Positions 46,159 through 56,059 of a stretch of DNA of 56,059 nucleotides are shown here, in pieces. Position 1 is the first letter of the stretch. The number at the start of each line of letters is the position of its first letter. A program made the translations under genes and the position numbers. The notes beneath the pieces are model-generated. The model searched no databases. It was not told where the DNA came from and saw only the letters and a list, made by a program, of their open reading frames with translations. This DNA is from Syncephalis fuscata (Eukaryota; Zoopagomycota; Zoopagomycetes; Zoopagales; Piptocephalidaceae), in contig JAHLTZ010000071.1 in assembly GCA_025786725.1 (NCBI GenBank), forward strand, positions 1 through 56,059. Direction: 5' to 3'.

Positions 46159-46662
46159 ATATGACTAATTGTTAACTACATACTTGTTGTAATGGCCAAT
46201 AATCATAATAGACACTTTTCTAATTAACTGTTTGCACGGACAAACAACAACTTATATAAAGCTATTGCATGGTCCAACTTTACTAATACTAAATTCAAAA
46301 ACATTAATAAAGATGACAGTACAAGCAATACACTATACAGCAGTGCATAGAGTATAGAAAGTAACTGTCGTACAACGAATGAAGCGCAGTTAGGCAAAAA
46401 AAGGACAAACGAGAAATAATCGCAAGAGAAAGGAAAGAATACAAACGACTAAAACTACATATCGCACGCTGTGTAGACAGACAAAAGCTCACAAAGTCTG
46501 TGCACATAGTCATACAAATGCATTGCTGTTTTGTCGTTCGTGTAATTGAACGTAGACATAATAACGATAATAATCGATTATTATAAAGCAAGCGCTCATT
46601 TGAATTGACTGCGCTAATAACTATCTCGATGTCGCACTTATTAACGTAGTACACAGGGCAAT

Positions 46663-48174
46663 TTACTCGGTTACTGCGTCAATTAGCTTGGCAAGGAAGA
46701 CGTTGTATTGGCCGCAGAGTACTAATTCTACATAATCGACACTCTGTTTGACTTCGCGCATATTGGCGACGACAAACCGAATACACGAATGTTGTAGACG
46801 TTCGTCGGAAAAGTCGTAGGCTACACGCACTACTTGCATGACATTGTCTACGGCTAATTCCTCGATCCAACGATCGGCCACTCGACGTTTAAGCCCATCT
46901 ACCTGGTATTTGTCGGCCAAGGCAAATAGAGCACGTCGTCGAGCAAACACCACTGGCTCGCGCCGGTGCATACTCTCGCTTAGTGGCCGGTGGTCGTCTT
47001 CGTCCTCTTCACCCGAAGAAAGTCCTTCAGCATCCGAAGCAGTACTTGTGCGTTCGAAAAAGTCGGTTGGATCACCTTCTTCAAAGTGGCCCGTGTAGAG
47101 GTAACGAAGTAATACATGTGCAAATAGCTGAGCTGATTCATCGACGGTAAACTCATGAACGACGCCACGAGCACTGGCTGCGTCCGATTCAGGCCGTGAT
47201 GTACTATCACGATCGCTACCAGCGAACAGCTCTTCAAAATATTTGCTACGTGATGCTAATATAGCACGATGAACTGGCACATCACGATCTTGTAGACGAA
47301 GAATGGCATCTGCGTGCGTGCCTTCTTTTAGCAATCGTTCAAACTCAGGCGTTGTTGTGATAGAGCGCGAGTCGGCTGGCCATTCAATCTCCACGTCTAC
47401 TACTAAAGTATCATCTGCTGCTAGACGTGGATCGGAGGTAAGTTCCGGTAGGCGACACACATCTTTCCAGCACCAGTTGGTCTCAGCTTCAAATACATCG
47501 CTAAGACTGGTGTGGAATAGAACCATATTGGCTGTGTTGCGTAGCCATACATTAACGTAGACATCCTTTGATGTCATAGCCATTTCACGCTCCTTTTCGC
47601 GCTGCCGAATCGCCTGGAGAGCGGCAGCTGACGAAGCAGTAGACGCGGAACGGCCATGGCCAAGCATGCCGGTGGGTTTTAGATTACCATTGTTGTTTTC
47701 TTGCGTATTTTGATGATCAGGGAAGTTCCAGATGTAAAAGTCAATAGTGCGATCTGCATCTTCTCTGATACTAAGGCCCATACGCCATGGATGACGGACA
47801 CATCCAAAAAGTTCACTCACAAGTGTGCGGCCAACGTTGTGAGAAATACCTGGCTGCGTAAAAGTGCACTGAACAGTAACTTTACGGCTACAGCAGGTAG
47901 TTACGCCTTGACGAGGCGGTGCAAGCATAGCCATGTTAGGAGCACCGGTAGGACTTGCGTAGGCGTTAACGTGCGTGTTTACCGTACTTAACGAGGCCGG
48001 TGACAAAGGTGGACTTTGGTCGCGAACGGCGTTACCAGAAAGAGCCGCAAGACTACGGCTATCAATGTCGGTGGAGGCTCTATCTTGTTCTGGTATAACG
48101 CCAACCGAATGCTTTTTGAAAAACTCTTTAACTTTGCCGTAGTGCGAGTCACGACGATTCATTTGCGTCGCCAT
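46663..48174 (-). CDS. MATH-BTB domain protein (SPOP-like, CUL3 adaptor type)
   Basis: 503 residues in one exon, ATG at 48174. Residues about 97-265 read as a MATH/TRAF-like beta fold (RKVTVQCTFTQPGIS ... HPWRMGLSIREDADRTIDFYIWNF ... VYVNVWLRNTANMVLFHTSLSDVF) with a 50-residue low-complexity insert at about 155-200. About 281-440 form a BTB/POZ domain (THADAILRLQDRDVPVHRAILASRSKYFEELF ... LLRYLYTGHF) with an acidic insert (SSGEEDEDD). A BACK-like helical tail follows (ADKYQVDGLKRRVADRWIEE). Such proteins usually bring substrates to CUL3 ubiquitin ligases. The N terminus is disordered. The gene lies just outside the visible outer repeat, with its 3' end 194 bp from the arm. Confidence 0.85.
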   Translation of the reverse strand: MATQMNRRDSHYGKVKEFFKKHSVGVIPEQDRASTDIDSRSLAALSGNAVRDQSPPLSPASLSTVNTHVNAYASPTGAPNMAMLAPPRQGVTTCCSRKVTVQCTFTQPGISHNVGRTLVSELFGCVRHPWRMGLSIREDADRTIDFYIWNFPDHQNTQENNNGNLKPTGMLGHGRSASTASSAAALQAIRQREKEREMAMTSKDVYVNVWLRNTANMVLFHTSLSDVFEAETNWCWKDVCRLPELTSDPRLAADDTLVVDVEIEWPADSRSITTTPEFERLLKEGTHADAILRLQDRDVPVHRAILASRSKYFEELFAGSDRDSTSRPESDAASARGVVHEFTVDESAQLFAHVLLRYLYTGHFEEGDPTDFFERTSTASDAEGLSSGEEDEDDHRPLSESMHRREPVVFARRRALFALADKYQVDGLKRRVADRWIEELAVDNVMQVVRVAYDFSDERLQHSCIRFVVANMREVKQSVDYVELVLCGQYNVFLAKLIDAVTE

Positions 48175-50579
48175 AGTAAACAGCGGCTAAGATAAAGAGT
48201 AGAAAAGAGGGAAAGGTAAGAGATGAGTCTGTCGTTTGCGGATGAACAACAGAAAGCGGAGTTTTATACAGCTGTGGATTTCCACTACGATATTACCATA
48301 TTAGTATGGCCACGATTGGTATAAGTCGCGCAGAGCGATTTCCAACTCACCTATTGGCGTATATATGGGTCGACAATGGTCGCCGATAGCAGATAAGGCA
48401 ATGAGAACAGTGTCACCTTACACAAGTGACGAATTGTGGATTTGTGAAGGAGAATGAGTGGGGATGAATTCACGTAAGTGCCGTATGTACACACACATAC
48501 ATACAAAGCGAATAATAACAAGAGATGTTAACAAAATGTTGGTTGGTTGAGCGACCAAGACAGGATCGAAATAGCAAGCGAAAGATATGAGAAAGAGTTG
48601 CAGATATGAAATAAAAGATGAAAGGGCGATGAAGTGCTGCACGAAAGCGGCAGATGTAAAGCAATCCAAGGGCCAAGGAGCCAATAAAAAGCGATATATG
48701 AATAATGTAGAATTGCGTTTAGATAAACAATGCACTCCCAATAAAGCAAGTACAAATAAACAGTTACTATCGATCAGGTGTTATTGCTATTAGTAATACT
48801 ACTAATAATAATATTAATAATGACAAAACAACACAGTAAAATAGCAATAAAAATGGGCGAACTAGCCTGCACTCACACACAAGACAGGTAGAATAGCAAT
48901 AAATGTAAGTAGAGCAGTGGATAGAGTACGGCGACTACAACAGCATCAGTTGCAGAGGGCGCGCGCACAGCGAGAACCGGATGCAATAATTTGTCCAGTG
49001 ACAAATCGTCCAAGAAACAGTTGCTGAAGTGTTAATACTATATAAAAAATGTTTAAAGAATGAACCGGGGCTTGCAGGCAAAAAGGCAGCTGCAAGTGGG
49101 TCCACGTGGATATACAGTGCAGCAAGTGCGATTTAAAAGAAACAGAGCCGTAGTATAGAACCAAACAACTCCGTTTACCTTAAAGAAGAAAGCCAGAAAA
49201 AAGAAAAGATAAAAGATAATGAGGAGGAGTGCAAGTATGATCTGGTGACATGGGATTGTTTTTATGTACGGCGGCGATACAGACGAGCCACACATATGGA
49301 CACACAAACAGATGGACACGCGCTACCATTGTCCGGATGTGAATTACTTGCGTTGTGGAAGGAAAGATGTACAAGGGTCACAATAGGCTAGTTACATGTG
49401 ATGCAGTGGTGAACATGCATTTCGGTGTGTAAACGCGCCAGGACCACCAAATTCCTTAGACTTGCCATGAAGCGTGGATAGTGGCTGCATCGTCGAACGG
49501 GCTAGTAGTTTGAAGTAACTACAATAGGAGAAGATTGGCATTCAAGGATATGAATTGCTTTGTTTAATTTGGTTCATTATTTTGTTTACTCCTACTCCTC
49601 TAAACATGCTTGTGTCATGTTTATCACGTGTTATAGTGCGTTTTGGCTGGATCCGTCTACGGCAAACAGGCTGATTACTGGGGTCCCGTGACCATAGTGC
49701 TATCAGGGAGTGTCTTATTGTATTGTGTCGGCCATTTGATATAAGCATTGTCATGCGAAGGACTATGAAAAGTGTTGGCTAATTCATAGAGCTGAGACAC
49801 TTGGCGGTCACACCATATACGAAACAGCAAAGCACAGCCGACGAACCGGTCGGGGGTGGCGGACAGGGTGTGTTATACGACGCCATGCGATAAGATCTAT
49901 GGCCACGTTGCTGACCGTTAATAGGCCAAGGAACTTTAGAATAGCGACCTCAACCAACCGATGCAATGGAAAATGTCCGGCATAACAAATAATAGTGACG
50001 CTACTGCAATGCGGTAGCGCTAGTACACATGAGTGCACGTGCTGGCAAAGCCGCCATCTCGTGAACTTATATTCAAGGCCATTTTCAATAAATGTGTTTT
50101 TTGGTTATGCATATAATAAAAATGATTTACATGCTACATATTTAATTATACAAATAAAATAATTTATTCAACAAATATTTAATGCTTTAACCTGTATAGA
50201 AGTGTCGTTATTTTATTGTTGAACATTTCAAAATAGCAGTTAAGCAATGTTATATTGTAATGATAGTGTTGTAATAGCAAATACTGGTGCTAGTCAGCAT
50301 GATATGCAAGGTTATACATGTGCATTTCTTAGTGTAGGATAATTATGTTGCACTATATATAGTTGTTTTATTTATATCATTGTTATTACAGTAATATTAA
50401 ACAATTTGTTAGTCATTTAATGTGATTTGGTGATCAAATAACTAAATTTAATAACATCTGCGTAATTGAAGTACACACTTGTTCTATTGAATATGAAGCC
50501 GATGATGAGTTTTATTAAATAATTAAATAACCATATTATACTGTTTGTTTTGTGATCAAATGACTCCATTCAATGACAT
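48175..50579. other. Long gene-poor region upstream of the MATH-BTB gene
   Basis: About 2.4 kb without a gene I can support. 48180-50050 is less AT-rich than other intergenic DNA, purine-rich on the plus strand (pyrimidine-rich on the minus strand), and could hold the promoter and a long leader of the MATH-BTB gene. From about 50405 AT-rich DNA with partial TIR-element ends appears (TGTGATTTGGTGATCAAATAACT at 50421). Confidence 0.5.
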
Positions 50580-51424
50580 CCAATCTACTGAACATGAGGA
50601 TGGATGGAGAGTGACATCAATAATCAAAATACTCATCATTGTAGATTCATTATCCAGTACACATATATCCACTATTTACCTATATCATTCTCATACTGTT
50701 CCATACTACTGTATATCGTTCTATGTTATACTGAACACATTCTATTGTTTATATGTTCCAATACACTTTACTCACTCCACTCATTGCGTTATATACATTA
50801 TAACTTCAACACCAATATTCATACTATTCTATATCATTCTATACCTGTTTAGTCTTGCTTTATTCGAAACTGGTTGTATTTTTGCTTTAGCTTTATTATT
50901 AATAAATGTTGACTAATGTCGCTCAACTGCCCATGTATATATACTCATTAACGCCAACACTACTAATCAGTACTCAATATTGTATATTCATTATATTGTA
51001 TACTGTTATATTGTTTAATAAATACGCGCTAGCTATTGCAGTTGTTTTTTTTAGTTCTAACTTTATTATTAATAGATGTCAACTTATTCAACTCAGCCAT
51101 TTATTAAACTATATTTGATTGAAACTTATAACAATATAATGTATTCAATATAGCATGAAATGGTACATGCATACTGGATAATAAATCTACGATAATGAGT
51201 ATTTTAAACTTTAATACTACTTACCACCCATCATTATGTTCAACAGATTGAATGTTATCAAATATAATCAGGGGTGGCAGGCAAATGCTGCAAATGCGCG
51301 GTTAGGTCCTACGGACCGTTGTCTCAAGCTAATAAATTTGAATCCAAATGTTATCAAATATAATCATTTACACCTAAATCACAATGAATGTGATAATTGG
51401 TTAACAAAATATTAAATACATAAT
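50580..51424. mobile_element. TIR-type repeat element, third copy
   Basis: Nearly identical to 26680-27514 of the inner repeat but outside it: inverted blocks near 50583-50660 and 51170-51255, the 19-bp direct repeats with the 77-bp insert at about 51251-51365, and an extra T in a T-run near 51045-51052. Similarity stops at about 51424, before the tail-anchored protein gene, so the repeat element moves independently of the 3-kb duplicated arm. Confidence 0.7.
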
Positions 51425-52341
51425 CAAATGTCTTATTTATTTATGCGATTATTATTGTTACGGTATATAATTTGGCGTGACTGCATTTAATTCAACTAAC
51501 TGTGGTATGCCAATAAGCTAGTATAAATCAAGTTACAATGTAATCATATGTATAGAAAGACTATGTATATATCTTTATTGTAAGTAAAAACATTTATGCT
51601 GTTATATGGCAATGGCATTTTTACAAAAGCTACAACCTTATACAATTGGTCATTTTTAAACCAATGACACAGTGTAACGCGGAATTAACGACTGTTTAAA
51701 ATACTGCCTTTTATTTTGTGCCCAATATGATCCGTAGCCGTACCATAGAGCTCTAACTATTTATAATACAACCGAATTTACATAATACTGAACAATATTA
51801 CGTTTGTTTGCTCAAACATAGTATATATTGTATGCAAATATAAACGTGTAGAGCAATGTGTATACTTACAATATAATGATTGTCAAAATATATATGATAT
51901 TATTATGTTAAGTTAAAATATAATATTGAAATTTATTGAGTTTAAAGGCCAAAAAATGATCACCCAATGCAAAATGGTAGTATATTTATTTCCTTTGATG
52001 TCTGCGGTAAGACGTGGTGGTTAATTGATTGTTTAGTGATTTCGAGTACACATGGTGTTTCTGATACAAAAAGCGTTTTGCCTCATTCTATAAATTTCTA
52101 AATTGAGAAAATCTATTTCTACATCCAACATGTTTATTTCTTTTTTAGTCTAAAATAGAAGCATTCTTGTCGTGCATTAGACATATATATATATATACGG
52201 ACGGGGCATTGGACGAGCCAATGTAAATTTACTTTTCCTTCGCACTTTCCTCGCAAATAGTAGCTTTTACTATACAATTTACTTCTAATTCACGATAGTA
52301 ATAGATATAACGCAGCTGTAGCGTGATTTATCACCTACACG
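51425..52341. other. Intergenic / promoter of the secreted protein gene
   Basis: AT-rich DNA; an (AT)n run at about 52185-52196. C/T-rich leader sequence at 52225-52300 precedes the ATG at 52342. No other gene seen. Confidence 0.5.
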
Positions 52342-53025
52342 ATGAAGATCTATTTCTCCTATATAGCCTTAGGAGCACTTACTCAAACAGGCCTTACGTT
52401 TGGTACAAAAGTAATTAACCAAAATATTAACCAGTTGGTTGGTCCTGGCCTTGACTGTGGTGTAGTCAATGACGTTAGCTATTCATGTATACCTCAACAG
52501 AATTTGAAATGTATGAGAGTGCCGAACCACCAACAATCAAAATGCGTCTATGTTGCTCCGGTCGCAGATCCTTGCGATAACAACCATATTGTGTGTGACA
52601 AAGGACTTTCTTGCGCCAAAGTACCTGGTAGTAGACTGGGCCAGTGTGTTGATCCACAGCGCAGCGCCTTGACACGTCGTGCCGATGTTGCGACATCCAA
52701 TGAAGCCATCTATTACAAAAGATACAAAAATGAACTGTATGGCAGTGATGGATCGTATTTTGTACTAAAAAACGGCGAATTCTACTTTTCCGATTGCAAA
52801 TATCTCTATCAAGACAGCTTGGCGCCGCCTTATACAGCAGACAAAGACCCCAACGACCGTAGTATCATTTATGTTTCATGCAACGGTGGCCTAAAGAAAT
52901 ACCGTCAAGATCAACCACTACCAAAGAAAGATTATGAAACCTCACTCATCGCTACTGCTGCTGCAAAGGCTCGCTCTGCTAAAACTTGGGTACGCTCTCT
53001 TGTGTGCAATTGGTTTTCATGTTAG
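52342..53025 (+). CDS. Secreted cysteine-rich protein, unknown family
   Basis: 227 residues in one exon. The first 20 or so residues (MKIYFSYIALGALTQTGLTFG) look like a signal peptide. The N-terminal half has about nine cysteines with even spacing (LDCGVV, SYSCIP, LKCMRV, SKCVYV, DPCDNN, IVCDKG, LSCAKV, GQCVDP), suggesting a disulfide-knotted module. A dibasic TRRA site near residue 113 may be a Kex2-like cleavage point. The second half has three scattered Cys, is Tyr/Lys-rich and ends CNWFSC. I recognise no family. Size, secretion and cysteines fit a fungal secreted effector or structural wall protein, which is inference only. Confidence 0.75.
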   Translation: MKIYFSYIALGALTQTGLTFGTKVINQNINQLVGPGLDCGVVNDVSYSCIPQQNLKCMRVPNHQQSKCVYVAPVADPCDNNHIVCDKGLSCAKVPGSRLGQCVDPQRSALTRRADVATSNEAIYYKRYKNELYGSDGSYFVLKNGEFYFSDCKYLYQDSLAPPYTADKDPNDRSIIYVSCNGGLKKYRQDQPLPKKDYETSLIATAAAKARSAKTWVRSLVCNWFSC

Positions 53026-53455
53026 TTTAATATCATTGCTTTTTAAATAAACGTGGTAAAAATATATACTATACCATCAAGATGGCTACCAACGCTTATC
53101 GAGATGAACAATAATGATTCAACCCTTTGTTCGTCATTGTTACAAGTGACTGCCCTTTGCGGTATATGCCCCTAGTAGCTATTCTTTTATAGATCCATGC
53201 GTCACTATGTGTAGGTCTGAGTGTAAGTGTAATTGTATGGCTGACTTGTTCTTATGCATGCTTGTGTGCGTGTGCGTGTACGAATGTATTTAAACAATTA
53301 AATACCATCACCATTACACACATGATCTTCAAATTGTGTATCTTGCGTATCCTGTCCTTTCTATTTCTACTTAACATTACGAAGCAACAACAGTCAATCT
53401 TTTTTCTTTAGGCTTCTTTCTTTCGCACGTATCGTTTATAGTATCATTCTACACT

Positions 53456-54238
53456 ATGGCCAACAAAGCATTACGACGCATCACCAAGGTAAGCTGTTTA
53501 GTTTCCCTGCATCTGTTATATGCTATAGCTATGACGATAGGAGCTGGCCAATTGTCATGCCAATCCAGTTCCTGGTCTTGCAGTAGATCCTGTGAGTGAT
53601 GAGACTTTATTCCACTGGCGAGGTAAGCGTTACTGAAGCGATACGAATGCTGCACTTACGCGTCTCCACTCATTGTACTAATACATTGTGTTTGTTCTCC
53701 TTATCCGTTAGGCGTTCTTCGAGGCTCGGTTAGTATATTTGGTCCCACTATACTGTATAATAGATTAACAAGTCATTCTAGTCTGATGGTCCCTATAAGA
53801 ACGGCAACTTTAAGCTAGATATTCGATTCCCAGAGGACTTTCCTTTTAAGCCTCCAGCTGTAAGTCGATTGCATGCTTGTAAGTCCCGTGATGTCTAATT
53901 ATCGATGCTATTATAGATTAAATTTGCTACACGGGTCTATCATCCTAACATCGATGAAGAAGGCGCAATCTGTATGGATTTATTGAAGCCTGATAGCTGG
54001 AAACCTGCTACTCCTATACTTGATGGTAATTAAACACATATCCATTGACTGTACATGTATTTACTCATGGTTACTCTCTTCATATCTTTTAGTATTGGCG
54101 GCAGTGGCCACTTTATTGGAGCATCCAAATCCAGATGATCCATTAGAAGCAGAGATTGCCGAACAGTATCGATCTGATATTAGCAAGTTTAACAAAACGG
54201 CCAAAGAATGGACCAAAAAATACGCAATGGCTAAATAA
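53456..54238 (+). CDS. Ubiquitin-conjugating enzyme E2
   Basis: Six exons, 53456-53488, 53541-53622, 53712-53728, 53782-53859, 53917-54025 and 54093-54238, sum to 465 nt and give 154 residues, a bare UBC fold. The start is MANKALRRITKELAN. Motifs: FPEDFPFKPPAIKF, the VYHPNIDEEG HPN box, and the catalytic Cys in GAICMDLLKPDSWKPAT. The C-terminal helices read EHPNPDDPLEAEIAEQY and EWTKKYAMAK. It takes activated ubiquitin from E1 and works with an E3. It is nearest to the Ubc4/5 or fungal Ubc14 groups; the spacing after the Cys does not suit the NEDD8 enzyme Ubc12. It converges with the p31comet-like gene (146 bp between stops). Confidence 0.92.
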
Positions 54239-54384
54239 GCGCTTTTCTAACTATTTCATTTTGTTGTCCTTTCAGTATCATTCTAATTTGTTATCAAAAT
54301 AAACTATGCGTCTATACTAATTGCTATAGGGATGATCATTAATGCTGGCAGTATTTATTTAATAAACAATAATTATATTTATAT

Positions 54385-55584
54385 TTATAATAAAAGTAGG
54401 TTCGAAGTAGACCATGGAGGTAGGCCAGTTAATACAGGTGAAAGTTGGAACCAAATGCCTTTGGATACTGACGGAGTAGCGTCTTCAGCTTGTTCAACCT
54501 TTTCTTCTTCTTCTTCATAACCATTCTGGCCATCTAATATAATTGATTTATACATAATACGAGGACGATTTCGGATTAGTTCTGGTTGGAATGTTCTACG
54601 TAGCAGTGCACTTGGAGGCAATTGATCATCATCAGATCTTGATTTCATTAATAAGTAAAGCTTTCCCAATCCTATATCACATTGAGTTACTAATCTAATT
54701 ATACATATACATATAAATATACATACCTGGTGAAATAGATTGCGTCAATGTATTCATTAATGCACCGATCAGTCTACGTTCACATTGTATTAACTGGCGT
54801 TCTGTTGGTTCTTCGTCATTCTTGTTGGATTGCTGCTCGCTACCTAAAATACGTATATGATAAACTTCTTTCGGTGAACTAAGAAAGCCCAATACGATAC
54901 ATAGCTCAATTGGATCTTGTGATGATTTGATTACTGAAGTCTGTTGAGGTGAATAATAGCTTGTTGCTGTTACATATTGTTGAATGGCTGCAAACCATGT
55001 TTCTGCACCTTGTACAAACTATATTTATTAATACAGCTTAATTTAATTAATATAATACATGACATTTTATTTACCTGTTCGGCTTTACGGTATTGTGGCG
55101 GTAGTATTGATCGATTCATTTCCTCGAATGGATCTGTCTTTTAATTTGATTAAACATTAATAGTATCTAATAATAATTACTTACTGAATTGCGGCGTAGT
55201 TCATCTAGAATATAGGTCCATATACTATAGAACAATAAACATACATTAATCGATGAGCTTAACAAGAGATAGCCGTTACCATGGCATTTGACCTCGTAGA
55301 TGTAATAGTGTCTTGATCAATGCAGATACAAGGCGAATAGTGACGCGCGACGTCAGTTCAATAGGTGCCATAAACGTGAACGTTTCATGGCTACAAGGCT
55401 CGTTCTCTTTGTCTTGTACGCTCTCTTCAATAGCTCTACTATCTACAGCGGTGGAAGACGTAGTGGTTGCGATGACTGGTGTACTTATTGCCATTCTCGA
55501 TAATTGAGCACATGGACTCATTGTAGGTGTACTGGCCATACTGTGATTGTCACTGGTACTACTGCTTGCATTTGTAGTAACCAT
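54385..55584 (-). CDS. p31comet (MAD2L1BP)-like protein
   Basis: Five exons, 55584-55280, 55224-55185, 55137-55075, 55018-54727 and 54671-54385, sum to 987 nt and give 328 residues with consistent phases. The first about 70 residues are Ser/Thr-rich and disordered. Then come VTIRLVSALIKTLLHLRGQMP, similar to the helix of p31comet with its RQQLP, and later LGFLSSPKEVYHIRI, LLRRTFQPEL and near the end IWFQLSPVLTG, all matching in order the human MAD2L1BP landmarks (LSPKEFYELDL, LRRLF, IWFQAPVTFKG). p31comet is a HORMA-like adaptor that binds Mad2 and hands it to the TRIP13 ATPase to silence the spindle checkpoint. An acidic EEEEE run is specific to this protein. The assignment is by eye. Confidence 0.6.
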
Positions 55585-55721
55585 AGTCCCAATTCACGAC
55601 AGTAACCACCACAACGACAAGTAGAGTAACGAACTGATAGGCAAAGAGAATGCAAAACTCAACAAGAAAGTCAATCGACAATACCTATTTAAACAAGAAA
55701 AATAAACTACATACCGGTCAT

Positions 55722-56059
55722 ATGGTTAAACTATTCGCTTATTTTGTTCTACTTTTGTTTATTCTGGTTATTCAGCTACTTGATACTATGGTGTGCACAC
55801 ATATATAGATATATATAGATATAGTTGTTTGTTTTATGTTTATTAATGCTGTATTGTGATAGGGAGCGGGTACAGCTTTACTAGCCGTTGGGCTTATGCT
55901 CTTTGTTGTGGTGGTCATTATCCTACTACTAGGACCTTCGCCTAAATTCAAGTAAGTATTACTGGCAAGCTGTCTCAAGCTTGCACCATTAACTCGACCG
56001 ACTCATCTAGAGATACATTGATGGAGGATGCCCATACATTTCTGTTAGATCAGCTACCT
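55722..56059 (+). CDS. Small membrane protein, 5' part (runs off the window)
   Basis: Three exons visible, 55722-55790, 55863-55951 and 56011 onward. The translation starts with a hydrophobic segment (VKLFAYFVLLLFILVIQLL), then a second one (LLAVGLMLFVVVVIILLLG), then a soluble part starting KFKDTLMEDAHTFLLDQLP at the window edge. The first segment could be a signal peptide or a membrane helix. It is divergent from the p31comet-like gene with 137 bp between start codons, so they may share a promoter. I do not recognise the family. Confidence 0.55.

Larger units (their letters stand above)
36433..46469. repeat. Outer inverted repeat, right arm
   Basis: Reverse complement of the left arm. The outermost matched base is 46469, which pairs with window base 1. 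It carries foldback element, subtilisin B, subtilisin A and the aldehyde dehydrogenase gene, in mirror order and orientation. Small differences from the left arm include the ALDH indels, two subtilisin B residues and rearrangement of the foldback loop. Confidence 0.95.

Noticed and set aside
46304-46654. 116-codon ORF just downstream of the MATH-BTB gene
   Set aside because: Starts in the 3' flank, Leu/Ser/Cys-rich AT-type composition, crosses the outer-repeat boundary; likely chance.
48418-49374. Overlapping minus-strand ORFs rich in Phe, Leu, Cys and Ser
   Set aside because: Composition follows the pyrimidine-rich strand; no start or splice context, no domain. Probably leader or intergenic DNA.

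Overview
The window reads as a eukaryotic nuclear contig, most likely from an AT-rich early-diverging fungus. Genes are compact, with introns of about 40-60 nt. Most introns have GTAAGT-like donors and several have TACTAAC-type branch sites; a few have GC donors. Secreted proteinase K-like subtilases, a Sec31 coat protein, ribosomal protein L15 and a p31comet-like protein fit that view. The lineage (for example Zoopagomycota-like) is a guess. I see no viral genes, CRISPR array or bacterial operons.

The layout is dominated by two nested inverted repeats. The outer one has arms of about 10 kb: left 1 to about 10108, right about 36433-46469, pairing as x + y of about 46469-46470. Each arm carries an ALDH8-type aldehyde dehydrogenase gene, two secreted subtilisins (here A and B), their shared promoter motifs, and a 1.5 kb palindromic foldback element. 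The left arm may continue beyond the window start. Between the arms lie about 26 kb with a tRNA-Leu(UAG), a carboxymuconolactone decarboxylase-like gene, SEC31, the inner inverted repeat, RPL15 and a Vpr/C5a-like subtilase. The inner repeat has 3020-bp arms (20751-23770 and 26581-29600; x + y = 50351, no indels found) around a 2810-bp spacer with a hexokinase gene. Each inner arm carries a putative tail-anchored membrane protein gene and a TIR-type repeat; a third copy of the TIR repeat lies at about 50580-51424.

Right of the outer repeat (46470-56059) is single-copy sequence: a MATH-BTB protein, a long gene-poor stretch with repeat debris, a secreted cysteine-rich protein, a ubiquitin-conjugating enzyme E2, a p31comet (MAD2L1BP)-like protein on the opposite strand, and the 5' part of a small membrane protein gene.

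The observations most worth checking are: (1) both inverted repeats could allow inversion of their spacers; (2) the foldback element has its central loop flipped between the two arms; (3) subtilisins A and B share a tract that looks gene-converted; (4) SEC31 and RPL15 each lack exactly one base relative to an intact reading frame, and the left ALDH copy has two compensating indels, which suggests residual sequence errors or real lesions; (5) RPL15 has a long intron rich in hairpins; (6) a p31comet-like gene in a putative fungus. All gene models come from reading the sequence by eye with splice-site and length-phase checks; no database search was run.
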